Below the pieces are notes generated by a model. It saw only the letters and a list, made by a program, of their open reading frames with translations, was not told the DNA's origin and searched no databases. DNA of 64,000 nucleotides from Bolinopsis microptera (lineage: Eukaryota; Ctenophora; Tentaculata; Lobata; Bolinopsidae). Below, in pieces: positions 27,173-38,850 of the stretch (position 1 is its first letter; each line of letters starts with the position of its first letter). Where the stretch lies: positions 10,888,169 through 10,952,168 of the forward strand of contig NC_087072.1 in NCBI RefSeq assembly GCF_026151205.1, given 5' to 3'. The position numbers and the translations under genes are program-made.

Positions 27173-30100
27173 TTGTTTTCATACATTTAGGAGGGTCTGC
27201 TGTTTCTGTACCAACTACCTCATAGCTCGTTCCATCAATACATGTCATAGTCTGTGCTCCTAAGTTGATATATCTAAGTTTACAGCTCACTCTGATCACT
27301 TCTCCTGCTTCTACAGGAAACTGTGTTACTGTTACAGCGTGTTCCCAGGTTGGATCTAGTCCCGTACAACCTGAAAATTTAGTTTTGTAACGTTTAAAAA
27401 TCTTTTGGTGCTTAAACTGACAAACCTGCATGTATATTTTTTTATCTACCAGCACTCCATCAGCATATTGGATACGTTATACAAGTACCAGTAATTTGTG
27501 TTTGTTACAACTAAGTTTGGGTGTGGATAAGTCTAAACATTCAGTCGAATGGGTTCAGTTATGTTAAAATATTACAAATACTTGGGCAAGAGTGAGCGCT
27601 GCAATTCCGCGATAATTCTTTATGCCCTTGACATTGAGCTCCACCGTGAGCAGAAGCAGGCTCTGTGCAGGTTCTGGTTCGTGTTTGGGATCCTGTTCCA
27701 CATTCCTTAGAACACTCTGACCACTCTCCATAATCACTCCATCCGCCATCAACAGGGTAGCTTTCAGTGTTGCAATTCTGTTCCTCAGTGTTTTCTCCTA
27801 CACATTGAGTCCCGCTGTGAGCAGGAACAGGATCTGTGCAGGTTCTGGTTCGTGTTTGGGATCCTGTTCCACATTCCTTAGAACACTCTGACCACTCTCC
27901 ATAGTCACTCCATCCGCCATTAACCGGGCAGCTTTGTGAGTTGCAATTCTGTTCCTTAGTGTTTTCTCCTACACATTCAGTTCCACCGTGAGCAGAAGCA
28001 GGCTCTGTGCAGGTTCTGGTTCTTGACTGGGATCCCGTTCCACATTCTTTAGGACACCCTGACCACTCTCCATAGTCACTCCATCCGCCATTAACCGGGC
28101 AGCTTTGTGAGTTGCAATTCTGTTCCTCAGTGTTTTCTCCTACACATTGAGTCCCGCTGTGAGCAGGAGCAGGATCTGTGCAGGTTCTGGTTCTTGACTG
28201 GGATCCTGTTCCACATTCCTTAGAACACTCTGACCACTCTCCATAGTCACTCCATCCGCCATCAATAGGACAGCTTTCAGTGTTGCAATTCTGTTCCTCA
28301 GTGTTTTCTCCTACACATTGAGTCCCGCTGTGAGCAGGAGCAGGATCTGTGCAGGTTCTGGTTCGTGTTTGGAATCCTGTTCCACATTCCTTAGAACAGT
28401 CTGACCACTCTCCATAGTCACTCCATCCGCCATCAATAGGACAGCTTTCAGTGTTGCAATTCTGTTCCTCAGTGTTTTCTCCTACACATTGAGTCCCGCT
28501 GTGAGCAGGAGCAGGATCTGTGCAGGTTCTAGTTCGTGTTTGGAATCCTGTTCCACATTTCTTAGAACACTCTGACCACTCTCCATAGTCATTCCATCCG
28601 CCATCAACAGGACAGCTTTCAGTGTTGCAATTCTGTTCCTCAGTCTTTTCTCCTACACATTCAGTTCCACCGTGAGCAGGAGCAGGATCTGTGCAGGTTC
28701 TGGTTCTTGACTGGGATCCCGTTCCACATTCCTTAGAACACTCTGACCACTCTCCATAGCTGCTCCATCCGCCATCAATAGGACAGCTTTCAGTGTTGCA
28801 ATTCTGTTCCTCAGTGTTTTCTCCTACACATTTAGTCCCGCTGTGAGCTGGAGCAGGATCTGTGCAGGTTCTGGTTCGTGTTTGGGTTCCTGTTCCACAT
28901 TCCTTAGAACACTCTGACCACTCTCCATAGCTGCTCCATCCGCCATCAATAGGACAGCTTTCAGTGTTGCAATTCTGTTCCTCAGTTTTTTCTCCTACAC
29001 ATTGAGTCCCGCTGTGAACAGGAGCAGGATCTGTGCAGGTTCTGGTTCTTGACTGGGATCCCGTTCCACATTCCTTAGAACACTCTGACCACTCTCCATA
29101 GTCACTCCATCCGCCATCAACAGGACAGCTTTCAGTGTTGCAATTCTGTTCCTCAGTCTTTTCTCCTACACATTCAGTTCCACCGTGAGCAGGAGCAGGA
29201 TTTGTGCAGGTTCTGGTTCGTGTTTGGAATCCTGTTCCACATTCCTTAGAACACTCTGACCACTCTCCATAGTCACTCCATCCGCCATCAACAGTACAGC
29301 TTTCAGTGTTGCAATTCTGTTCCTCAGTCTTTTCTCCTACACATTCAGTTCCACCGTGAGCAGAAGCAGGCTCTGTGCAGGTTCTGGTTCTTGACTGGGA
29401 TCCCGTTCCACATTCCTTAGAACAGTCTGACCACTCTCCATAGCTGCTCCATCCGCCATTAATAGGACAGCTTTCAGTGTTGCAATTCTGTTCCTCAGTG
29501 TTTTCTCCTACACATTCAGTTCCACCGTGAGCAGAAGCAGGCTCTGTGCAGGTTCTGGTTCTTGACTGGGATCCCGTTCCACATTCCTTAGAACAGTCTG
29601 ACCACTCTCCATAGCTGCTCCATCCGCCATCAACAGGACAGCTTTCAGTGTTGCAATTCTGTTCCTCAGTCTTTTCTCCTACACATTCAGTTCCACCGTG
29701 AGCAGAAGCAGGCTCTGTGCAGGTTCTGGTTCTTGACTGGGATCCTGTTCCACATTCCTTAGAACACTCTGACCACTCTCCATAGTCACTCCATCCGCCA
29801 TCAACAGGACAGCTTTCAGTGTTGCAATTCTGTTCCTCAGTCTTTTCTCCTACACATTCAGTTCCACCGTGAGCAGGAGCAGGATTTGTGCAGGTTCTGG
29901 TTCGTGTTTGGAATCCTGTTTCACATTCCTTAGAACACTCTGACCACTCTCCATAGTCACTCCATCCGCCATCAACAGGACAGCTTTCAGTGTTGCAATT
30001 CTGTTCCTCAGTGTTTTCTCCTACACATTCAGTTCCACCGTGAGCAGAAGCAGGATCTGTGCAGGTTCTGGTTCTTGACTGGGATCCTGTTCCACATTCC

Positions 30101-33026
30101 TTAGAACACTCTGACCACTCTCCATAGTCACTCCATCCGCCATCAACAGGACAGCTTTCAGTGTTGCAATTCTGTTCCTCAGTCTTTTCTCCTACACATT
30201 TAGTTCCACCGTGAGCAGAAGCAGGCTCTGTGCAGGTTCTGGTTCTTGACTGGGATCCCGTTCCACATTCCTTAGAACAGTCTGACCACTCTCCATAGCT
30301 GCTCCATCCGCCATCAATAGGACAGCTTTCAGTGTTGCAATTCTGTTCCTCAGTATTTTCTCCTACACATTGAGTCCCGCTGTGAGCAGGAGCAGGATCT
30401 GTGCAGGTTCTGGTTCGTGTTTGGGATCCTGTTCCACATTCCTTAGAACACTCTGACCACTCTCCATAGTCACTCCATCCGCCATCAATAGGACAGCTTT
30501 CAGTGTTGCAATTCTGTTCCTCAGTGTTTTCTCCTACACATTCAGTTCCACCGTGAGCAGGAACAGGATCTGTGCAGGTTCTGGTTCTTGACTGGGATCC
30601 CGTTCCACATTCCTTAGAACAGTCTGACCACTCTCCATAGCTGCTCCATCCGCCATTAATCGGGCAGCTTTCAGTGTTGCAAGACTTAGTCTCAGTGCTG
30701 TCTCCTGATTCAACTCCGCATTTAGCTTCACCGTAAAGAGGAACTGGATTTGTGCAGGATTTTCTCCTTTTCTTGTGGCCTCCTCCACAAATTGTTGAGC
30801 AGCTCGACCATTTACCCCAATTAGTCCACGTTCCTTCAACTGAAACAAGTAATGATGAGTAAAGGTTTAAAGCTTGTATATTATGAACACTTCTGTATTT
30901 TGTTTTTGTTGGAACTTAGTTCAAGTTTTAGTTACATTATATGAATGCTTAATTCTTTTTTATATATGAACAAACCCGGGCAAGGTGACAGTGATCCATA
31001 GTCTTTCCATTTTCCGGTATCTGGTTATATTTGTGTTATATATATAATATTGATTAGTAAAGGTTCAACTTGCTAGAAACAATAACTTGAACACCTGAAG
31101 TTGATTAGGTGATGCACTCGTTTATTGATCTGTAATGATGAATATACATTATTATTCAAGTAATTTCAGTTTAGCGAATTTAAATAATTGCTCTTAATAA
31201 TTGCTGTTAAAAGACTGCCTTGTTATTGTATGAATTAAAAACTATATATCAAGAGTCAAAATTTTGTTTAACGGTATCGTTAGATAATAATCATTAATCA
31301 TGATAATGGTTATTGAAATATTTGTTATAGTTTATTGAAAAACAGTAAAAATGTCTACTGATGACTAAAATGTCTTACATTCACGAGTCACCAGGTAAAC
31401 GTTTTGAGCCCAGGACCCTCCCTTGCCATTGTCACAATTAGTTTTATTTCCGTATTGATTGAAAGTTTCATGAGCATCTTCTGCTGTGAAACACTCCGTC
31501 TTGTGTTGAACTGCAAAGACTGAGTAGCCCTTTTTCTTTGCGAATTTGTAACAGTCTTCTATTGGATTGTCGTAGTTTCTTTTGCCGCCAGATATTGCTC
31601 TGGTACTTGTGTCTTTCCAGCAGCCCAAGCTACATTTACCTGGTTAATTGGTTGGAGTTTTCTTTCAGCCAGCACTTAATTAACATGTAGGGGGGGGGGG
31701 GGGTGTCACGTCCGTCTATGTCCGCTTTTATAGAAATAGAAATAGCTATGGGCTTCGAGACAATACCAGCTGAATTAAAACAGGCAGAATTTATTTAATT
31801 CTTTGATCCTCATCAAAATTGTTACGGTTTAAAAAGACGAGAGAAAAAGAACGGATTACGAAGTCAGAAGAAATAACTTCCACTACTGGGTAACAATATC
31901 AGCACAGACTAAGAAGTCACTGACTTACTGGTCTGTGTGTGGGTATTTATAGACATGCAGCCCTGGAGCGGATCAGAATGCAGCCATGCAGGATCGATAT
32001 CACGTGACCATGGGCAAGCCAATGTGTGCACTACATTGGTATCACATGATCTACAATCGGTTCTGCGCTTGACAGGGCTGTTAACAAGCAGCCACTGTCT
32101 GGAACAGTGATATTCACCGTCTAGAGCTGAGTCACTGTCTTGAGTCCAATATGACCTTGATATCCCGTAGAGGATCTGTCGCCCCCATAAAATTTGGGCA
32201 AGGGGCCAAAAAGGGCAAACTTTTTTATTTAGGTTTCTAAAAATGTTGAAAAATTGGTCTAGTATATTTACATATTTGATCCTGTGACTCGGACATGTTT
32301 CATAATTCATGCTACCCTGATCATTAAGAGCCGAAAATATTTCTTCGCACCTACCCTTCGATATACGATTTTGGACTTGAGGGTTCCTCTTTGTAATGCA
32401 ATCTCGGAAGGCAGGCCTCCCCTTCACAATACGAGCTCGGAAGCGGGAGCTCTGCCTTCAGAGGTACGTATCGAGAATCACTCAGACCGAAAATTTTGTA
32501 AGTCAAAGTTTTTCTGGAAACTACTTTTGTCCATGTTTCATGCTACCCTGATCCGATTCCGAGTTCGGTTTGAAAAAGGGGAGACCTGCTTTCCGAGATT
32601 CGTAAAGGGGATGCCTCGATAGGTTATGAATATAGGCTTTTATGAATATAAGCTCGCTTCCAATTGTCCAAATTATGTACGAAAAATTCTCATAATGTTT
32701 GCCGAGCCCGCCAATGTCCGTCAATGTCCGCTAATGTCCCAAAAAACACGTCCGTTGTCTCATAGAATCCAAAAAGGACAGGACATAGGCGGACATGTCA
32801 CCCCCCCCCCCCCCCCCCCCCATATAGGATGTGCTATAATACAAGCAATTGAAATACGATAATGTGTGTTAGTTATGTCTTGGTTTGAGTATGGATAAGG
32901 ATTAAGGTCTTGATGGAGCTATCCCCTGCTATTCAAACACATTATTAAGATAGCAAGGTACTCACCAGCTAGGGTAGACCCTATGATCACCAGGAACACT
33001 ATCGTCACTAGAGTCATCTTCATCAT
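27173..33026 (-). CDS. gene C: secreted WSC-like/19 TSR/sushi protein
   Basis: Exons 32966-33026 (signal peptide [20 protein letters not shown]), 31379-31639 (WSC-like: [24 protein letters not shown]), 30976-31020 (15-residue linker), about 27582-30839 (TSR array) and 27173-27370 (sushi) join at phase 1. The array is 19 TSRs of 57 codons plus three extra residues in the first unit. Conserved Trp codons step by exactly 171 bases from 30648 to 27741 and I saw no internal stop. Units read [35 protein letters not shown]. The CSKECG form lacks the Ser/Thr used for TSR O-fucosylation. The protein should be about 1,270 residues, secreted and rod-like. A TIR element (31690-32821) sits in the first intron. 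Confidence 0.82.
31690..32821. mobile_element. TIR element with G-tract ends in gene C intron 1
   Basis: The left end is a G run (31690-31703) followed by TGTCACGTCCGTCTATGTCC. The right end is a near inverse (GGACATAGGCGGACATGTCA) followed by a C run to 32821. Gene D lacks it at the matching intron position (near 52415). No perfect target duplication was found (CATGTA against CATATA). The interior shares about 190 bases (32365-32545) with the hAT-like element at 22.5 kb. Confidence 0.7.
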
Positions 33027-34621
33027 TGTCATTATTAAAAGCAAGACTTTTGGTCAGGCTTTCATAGCTGATCAAATCCAGATTATTGATGAATATTGAA
33101 TATTTTGTTTAATTTATAACATCTAATCTAATGGATGTTACGGAAAACTTGATATTAAAACAACTGTAAACTTTAATCTCGGAGAAAGAACGATTGCAAA
33201 GGTTAACTAAACAAAAAGTCCGTGACAATATTCATCAGAGAGTTACAACACTTAAAATAAGTATTAAGTATCTAACTTTGTTTATTGATTTTATGTTGAT
33301 AGAACCAAGCTTGATAACATGCACCTTACTGGATACTTAACGTAAGTTAACGGTAACTACCAAATAATTAAATAATTATGTAATCAATCTCAAAAGTATC
33401 AGACTTAGCAGGCACGTGTTTAACTCGCTCACTACCGTAGCTGTGAAGGTTTATAATTCGTCATTATAAACATTTTGAGTTTTGACCCTACACAATTCAG
33501 AACAACTACGAATTTGCTCAACAGTACACGCAACAGGCCACGGAACTTGAAATTGACGTAATACAATGGCCAGAATATTTGAGGTCGAAGAATAATATAT
33601 AATATGAGCCACAGTAACTGTTCCATTTCAATTATAGAATAAAAAAATATAGCTGACATATTATTACAACTTTGCAACTGACTCAAGCGTCGTATCGGTT
33701 GCGGTAATTACAGTTCATAATTCAAAATACTATTATATTGGGTATATTACGAAATTTGGCTATTCAAAATTCAGCATGGCATGTCTAATCACTAAACAAA
33801 TTCTTACGTATAACGATTTCTTCAGAAGGTGTCACGTTGTAGAGGAAGTATCTGTCCTAATGCTACCACTGCACGTGTGATGTGATAATAACTATTTGAA
33901 TTTCTGATTTTTTTCCTGCGAAAATTTTGATGTTTAAACACTTCTCATTCATTACAGCAGATCACGATTATGACAATGGAGAAAATATGAGAAAATTTCA
34001 CGTTTTCAGCTTGAAATTATTACTTCTCTTGGGTTGATGTGTAAGCAGTCTTTATAGCTAAAGGAGTTTCCAACCTATTCTATGTAATAATTACAGCTAC
34101 GGCTTGAAACAACCGCTCTACTTTCAAATGAAGGCTCCATTTAACGTTACATGTGGTCCCTCTGAGACAGGGTTAACAGGCCTTTATCATGATGATCTCC
34201 AATCTTGTTTATTTCTCATACAGGCTTACAGGGTAAAAACATCGAAAGAGTTGAGAACTGCTTGCTCGCAAGCACAAACTTTTATTATGAGCTAGAAGTA
34301 GCTTATTTGTTTCTGGCAATTTACCCAAGAACCTGTTTAGTTAGAATTCGAATTTAGTCACCCGAATATAATTTAATTATAATGACAAATTTAAAATAAT
34401 ATTATTTGTACTTTGTATAATAGATAATACTATATATTATTATATTCAATGATTTATGGCTTAAAATTAAAACAGTAAAATTAAATCAAATTCTCAAATT
34501 GCGATTATTGAAAATTGCATCACACATTTAAAAAATCGTTGAATAATATTGAAAATTTTTGCAAAACAAACAATTACGAACATATCATCAGTTTAATCAA
34601 TAAATATCAGAAGCTGTTTTT
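33027..34621. other. segmental duplication, copy 1
   Basis: About 33370-34620 is very similar to 52920-54180. Several short frames are shared by both copies on both strands, but they differ by indels and stops, so their sharing reflects recent duplication and not selection. No gene is called. Confidence 0.7.
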
Positions 34622-35200
34622 TCAGTCAGTGGGTTCAATAGCCTTGAGACAGGGAGTTAGCTCGGTTATACTATACATTCCCGTGTCTGTGTCACACAGT
34701 GCTTCCCTCTTCTCAGAGTCCATAAACACGTAGTCAAACTGGCCCCCCTCCTTGCAGTTCACCGTTATCTTGTAGTTGTAGGAATTCAGAATGTCTACCT
34801 TGGTTAGCACTGCAATTGTACGGGAGTTTAAGGATATTGGATAAAACGAAACAACGTTTGTGACTGGAACAATGTCAGGAAAATGCATGCAGATAGGAAT
34901 GTCTCAAGGAATATGAAAACTGTCCATGTCAGAAACAAAAGTAGTAAAATAAAACCAGAAACTAATGAAAAATGCACCTTTAGTAAAATGTAATTCACCT
35001 GTATTGGGTGGAGGAGTAAAAGGTCTGCACTTCTTTTTAACCGCCAGCTTCACCGGTTTACTCTGTAACTTTAAGCCTCGGGCAAATTTTACTTTGAAGA
35101 AGTACAGACCCTCGCTACTGCTGTACACATTCATTATTTGATGAGAAATCTCTATGGGATTAGATGTTGGAATGTCAGGTGACTTTACTTGAATTTCTTT
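34622..35200 (-). pseudogene. 3' end of an unknown gene, cut by a foldback element
   Basis: Two minus-strand exons join in frame: 34999 to about 35200 (EGLYFFKVKFARGL, KPVKLAVKKKC) and 34622-34809 (NSYNYKITVNCKEGG, ending CLKAIEPTD and a stop). The upstream exon runs into the foldback element at 35201, and a possible acceptor (TTTGTATTATAG) lies on its far side. The family is not recognised. The duplicate at 54184-54480 has a deletion and a longer C run, so at least that copy is dead. This copy may be a fragment or may use exons displaced by insertions. Confidence 0.45.
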
Positions 35201-36119
35201 GCTTGTAACACTTGTAACGCTTTCTTGTTACCCCCCTTTGAAGGCCCCGAATTATTTTCTGAACGGAAGCTCAAAAATAACCGAGAAATAGACCTTCTTA
35301 TTAACTCATTTTGATGACTGTTTCTGACCTAAAATTGCACGAAAAATCGATTTAGCTAGGTTTCAGAACCTATAAACACTTCCTTATCCCTCAAAATTGA
35401 TGTTTTATAGTTGATACGAGCAACAAGCAACATTTTTTTGATCCTTCGGTTCTACTCATGACCTAGGCAGTTAAGCTGAACCCGACAGATCGAGGCAATC
35501 CTCACCTTAACTGATCAAACTGGTACTAACACCATTTTCAGATATAAATGTTCTTTGCGATACGTTTATTGCAGCTTTGCAACTTGAGTGAAGACCAGAG
35601 TACAAAAACACACAGCAGGTAAGCAACTCACTTTTGGTGACTGTTCCTCACGAACATTCTGATCCTGCAACAATTTAGTATACGGTTATACGGTAGCTTA
35701 GAAGTGAAACCCACTTATTGTAGTACCAACTATGGTCATAAGCTGCAATAAACGTATCGCAAAGAACATTTATAATATCTGAAAATTGTGTTAGTACCAG
35801 TTTGATCAGTTAAGGTGAGGATTGCCTCGATCTGTCGGGTTCAGCTTAACTGCCTAGGTCATGAGTAGAACCGAAGGATCAAAAAAATGTTGCTTGTTGC
35901 TCGTATCAACTATAAAATATCAATTTTGAGGGATAAGGAAGTGTTTATAGGTTCTGAAACCTAGCTTAATCGATTTTTCGTGCAATTTTAGGTTAGAAAC
36001 AGTCATCAAAATGAGTTAATAAGAAGGTCGATTTCTCGGTTATTTTTGAGCTTTCGTTCAGAAAATAATTCGGGGCCTTCAAAGGGGGGTAACAAGAAAG
36101 CGTTACAAGTGTTACAAGC
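35201..36119. mobile_element. 919-bp foldback element
   Basis: Long inverted arms of about 375 bases begin GCTTGTAACACTTGTAACG and share GTTACCCCCCTTTGAAGGCC. They flank a central region of about 165 bases. No open frame of note is present. The arms are nearly identical, so insertion is probably recent. Confidence 0.85.
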
Positions 36120-36457
36120 CTTCTATAATACAAAATGTGTATCACCTCTTCAACCTGCTGAATAGAGGCGCCACTTAAAACGTAAACAAATGTGTATCAC
36201 CTCTTCAACCTGCTGAATAGAGGCGCCACTTAATACGTAAACAAATGTGTTTCACCTCCCCACCAGTATCCACATCTATAAACTCACAATTCCTAAAATA
36301 GAAACATTGACCTTTGCTTGACTCAACGCTCTTTACTCATACATTTAAACGACACGAAACATTCATTTGATTGCCTTCTTGTTTCTCAATCAAGATACTT
36401 TTCCAAATCTACTCTGAACAAAGGTTTTTATGTATTCAGTATTGCCAGCTCTCTCGA
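36120..36457. repeat. short tandem duplication of about 62 bp
   Basis: The sequence AATGTGTATCACCTCTTCAA with its following 40 bases occurs at about 36133 and 36188, and a third, partial copy starts near 36245. Beyond that nothing is recognisable up to the gag frame. Confidence 0.55.
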
Positions 36458-37405
36458 TCATTCCGTATTTCCAAGGTCAGGATCCTCAGATCCGGGAAAC
36501 TCATCCTCTTGTCTTTGATCTCGTGAGAATGTGTTGAATGAACACTGAGCAACCATATGACCTGGTTGGTGGCATATAAAGCAACATACCTTGGGACTAC
36601 TACTCCCCCTCATATAAAGCTTTTGTCCTCGTTTTTGAGCATATGAGTTGTATCTCTGCTGTCCTCTATCCTGAGCATCAGGGTTATATCTGTTTTCTTC
36701 TCTCATTGGTTGACCCGTGAAATTCCTTTGATCCCCATTTCTGGTCCAGTGAATGTCAGACCCCAATTTGTAATCCTCAGCTAGAAAGACAGGTTCCTGC
36801 TTTACCATTTCCTCCATAGGAGTACTTTTAAAAGGTAAACTGGAGTGGTTCTCATTTCTTGTGAATCCATCTCCGAATGTCCTTTTTAGTTGTTCTTGCA
36901 TAAGGTCATATGATAATGTAGCAGTGCAAGTTGCTCGAACCAATCTAGCCTGTTCATCATTGAGGGTTGCCTGATTTAAAAGTCTATACGCTAATACCAT
37001 GTCATCGTAACGATCTTCGTTCTTTCTCAGCTGTTTGAGGATTTTATACCTCCTCTGGAAATCCAAGATGTAGTTGTCTATATCTTCTCCATCTCCTCTC
37101 CTGTATCCCTCAAAATCATCTATTGCCTTAAATAAAGACTGGGTACTGTCCTTCTTATACAGTTTGTCCAGTTCGGCAATGAGTTTATCAACTCCATCTT
37201 CTGCCCCTAGCACCTTTAATGTCATGTTTATAGAGACCTCCTGTGGTCTACCTTTCATGTTCATAATCAGCTTACTAGCTTGCTGTTTCGTTGTTGCTGC
37301 GGTGCCAAGCTGCCATATTAGCACTTTCTTCTTCCATGTGCTGTAATCAGCGCTGTCGTCTACAACTGGTATCTCACGAAGACTCATAGTTATAGTTCGA
37401 CTCAA
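36458..37405 (-). CDS. copia-like gag with CCHC zinc knuckle
   Basis: This is a single frame of 315 residues. The N-terminal part (ADYSTWKKKVLIWQL, then IDDFEGYRRGDGEDIDNYIL and LNQATLNDEQARLV) matches the gag/UBN2 type of Ty1-copia retrotransposons. A C-terminal zinc knuckle CFICHQPGHMVAQC fits C-x2-C-x4-H-x4-C. No protease, integrase or RT follows downstream, so this is a gag-only remnant or a domesticated gag. No clear LTR was seen. A short inverted pair (ACCGATTGGAC/GTCCAATCGGT) lies upstream at 37684-37739. Confidence 0.8.
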   Translation of the reverse strand: MSRTITMSLREIPVVDDSADYSTWKKKVLIWQLGTAATTKQQASKLIMNMKGRPQEVSINMTLKVLGAEDGVDKLIAELDKLYKKDSTQSLFKAIDDFEGYRRGDGEDIDNYILDFQRRYKILKQLRKNEDRYDDMVLAYRLLNQATLNDEQARLVRATCTATLSYDLMQEQLKRTFGDGFTRNENHSSLPFKSTPMEEMVKQEPVFLAEDYKLGSDIHWTRNGDQRNFTGQPMREENRYNPDAQDRGQQRYNSYAQKRGQKLYMRGSSSPKVCCFICHQPGHMVAQCSFNTFSRDQRQEDEFPGSEDPDLGNTE

Positions 37406-37829
37406 AAAACTCTAAAATTGTCTCTCAATTAGTCTCTAAATTAGTCTCTAAATTGTAGTCTAAATAACACACAAACAAAGTGCCACTGTCAGGTCGTTGC
37501 GTAGAACGTTTTCCGACTTCCTGCTATCACTGTTAGATGACCGTTTGTTGACCAATTAAAACCCGTAATTGTCGTATGTACAAAACCTGTAAAACAAAAT
37601 ACTTTATTACATAATAGAATAACTTTACAACCAATTTAAACCAATTCCAAATAAATACCTAATAACTAAACATTATAAATACTTACCGATTGGACGGTAG
37701 TGTGCTGCCACTGGTCTGCAACGCCCCAGTCCAATCGGTTATCCCTGTTTCCTTGTCATTGCTAGAAAGGGTAAACACGTTAGAAGTATTCCGTCACAAA
37801 AAAAAGATAAATGTGTGATCAGAAATAAC

Positions 37830-38507
37830 AATGGTTGTTTGTGGGGAACCGTCTATTGCTATCTCAATCTTTTGAAAATTAAGTTATCACAAAAAATAAG
37901 AAACGATCCAAATAGTATTTTACATGGGAATGGCGTTCTAAACCCGGACTACTATAAACAGAAAATTACTATAAATAGGAAATACCCTCTTCAAAATCCA
38001 GCCGTCCGATCCGTCCAATCCGTCCATCCTTATCAAGATACATCTGAACTCTCCAATATCTGCACTGTCTGAGAATGTCCAAGTATCTGTTTCGCCTTTC
38101 TGTCTGTCGTTACTATTGTCTGCTTTTTTCTCTTCAGTACTTCCTTTGTTTCCGAGGAAGGTGTAGTAGAAGTCTGAGTCTGACCCAGCATTTGGAATGT
38201 CGGAGGTACGTATTGTTACCTTGTACTGAGCTGAGGAATTTAACGTCGTTTATACTTACTGTTTATACCAAGCTTGCTGTTTTAACAGAACGCATTTGAC
38301 GGTAGTAAAGACTAAAGTAGAACATTTGCTGAGCCCCCCCCCCCCCCCCCTGTACATTGCATTACCAATCACAAATTCATTACCAGAAGAATAAATTACA
38401 GAAGAAATAAACCGTTACAATTCTAAGGATAGTAAGAGGCACTCACCAGCAATGGTAGACCTTATGATCACCAGAGACACTATCGTCGCTAGAGTAATCC
38501 TCAACAT
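37830..38507 (-). pseudogene. truncated signal-PLAT gene remnant
   Basis: 38447-38507 encodes a signal peptide (MLRITLATIVSLVIIRSTIA). 37986-38230 encodes a PLAT-like domain closely matching gene A (GETDTWTFSDSADIGEFRC) with two extra residues. A shortened piece of the PLAT extension exon lies at about 37830-37870. All downstream cassettes are missing, and unrelated sequence with the copia-like gag follows. It is the 5' part of a gene A/E-type copy. Confidence 0.75.
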
Positions 38508-38850
38508 CTAGTAATTTTACGACACGTGTGTCATAAACTTCGTAATCGTTATTCTTCAAAATCTCTTAATAAACTTTATCAGTTATAAATTTCAAATGAT
38601 TCAAGATGGATATTTTGGTAAAGAAAAAAGTGCAGACTTCGGACGTGGTCGATATGAAAAACTCGGCTTCCAAAACAGGCAATTTTATTATCAAAATAAC
38701 TATAACAAAGGTAAACCAGATAACAAGTCAATGAGAAAATCTATTTCCTATTCCTGGGTCACGTTTTGATTTTTACGTTGTGTATAACTATGCGCAGTAT
38801 AGCAATAAATAAAGAAATCTTTAGAAATATCAAACTTAGCTCGACCCCAT

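Noticed and set aside
32800-32821. C and G homopolymers (also 31690-31703, 38334-38350, 54296-54306) as G-quadruplex regulators
   Set aside because: They lie at transposon ends or in introns and vary between paralogues. Single-base homopolymers are also error-prone in assemblies.
32988-33686. 84-codon minus-strand frame shared with 52988-53242
   Set aside because: Conservation is explained by the segmental duplication, the flanking noncoding sequence is equally similar, and no domain or signal is present.
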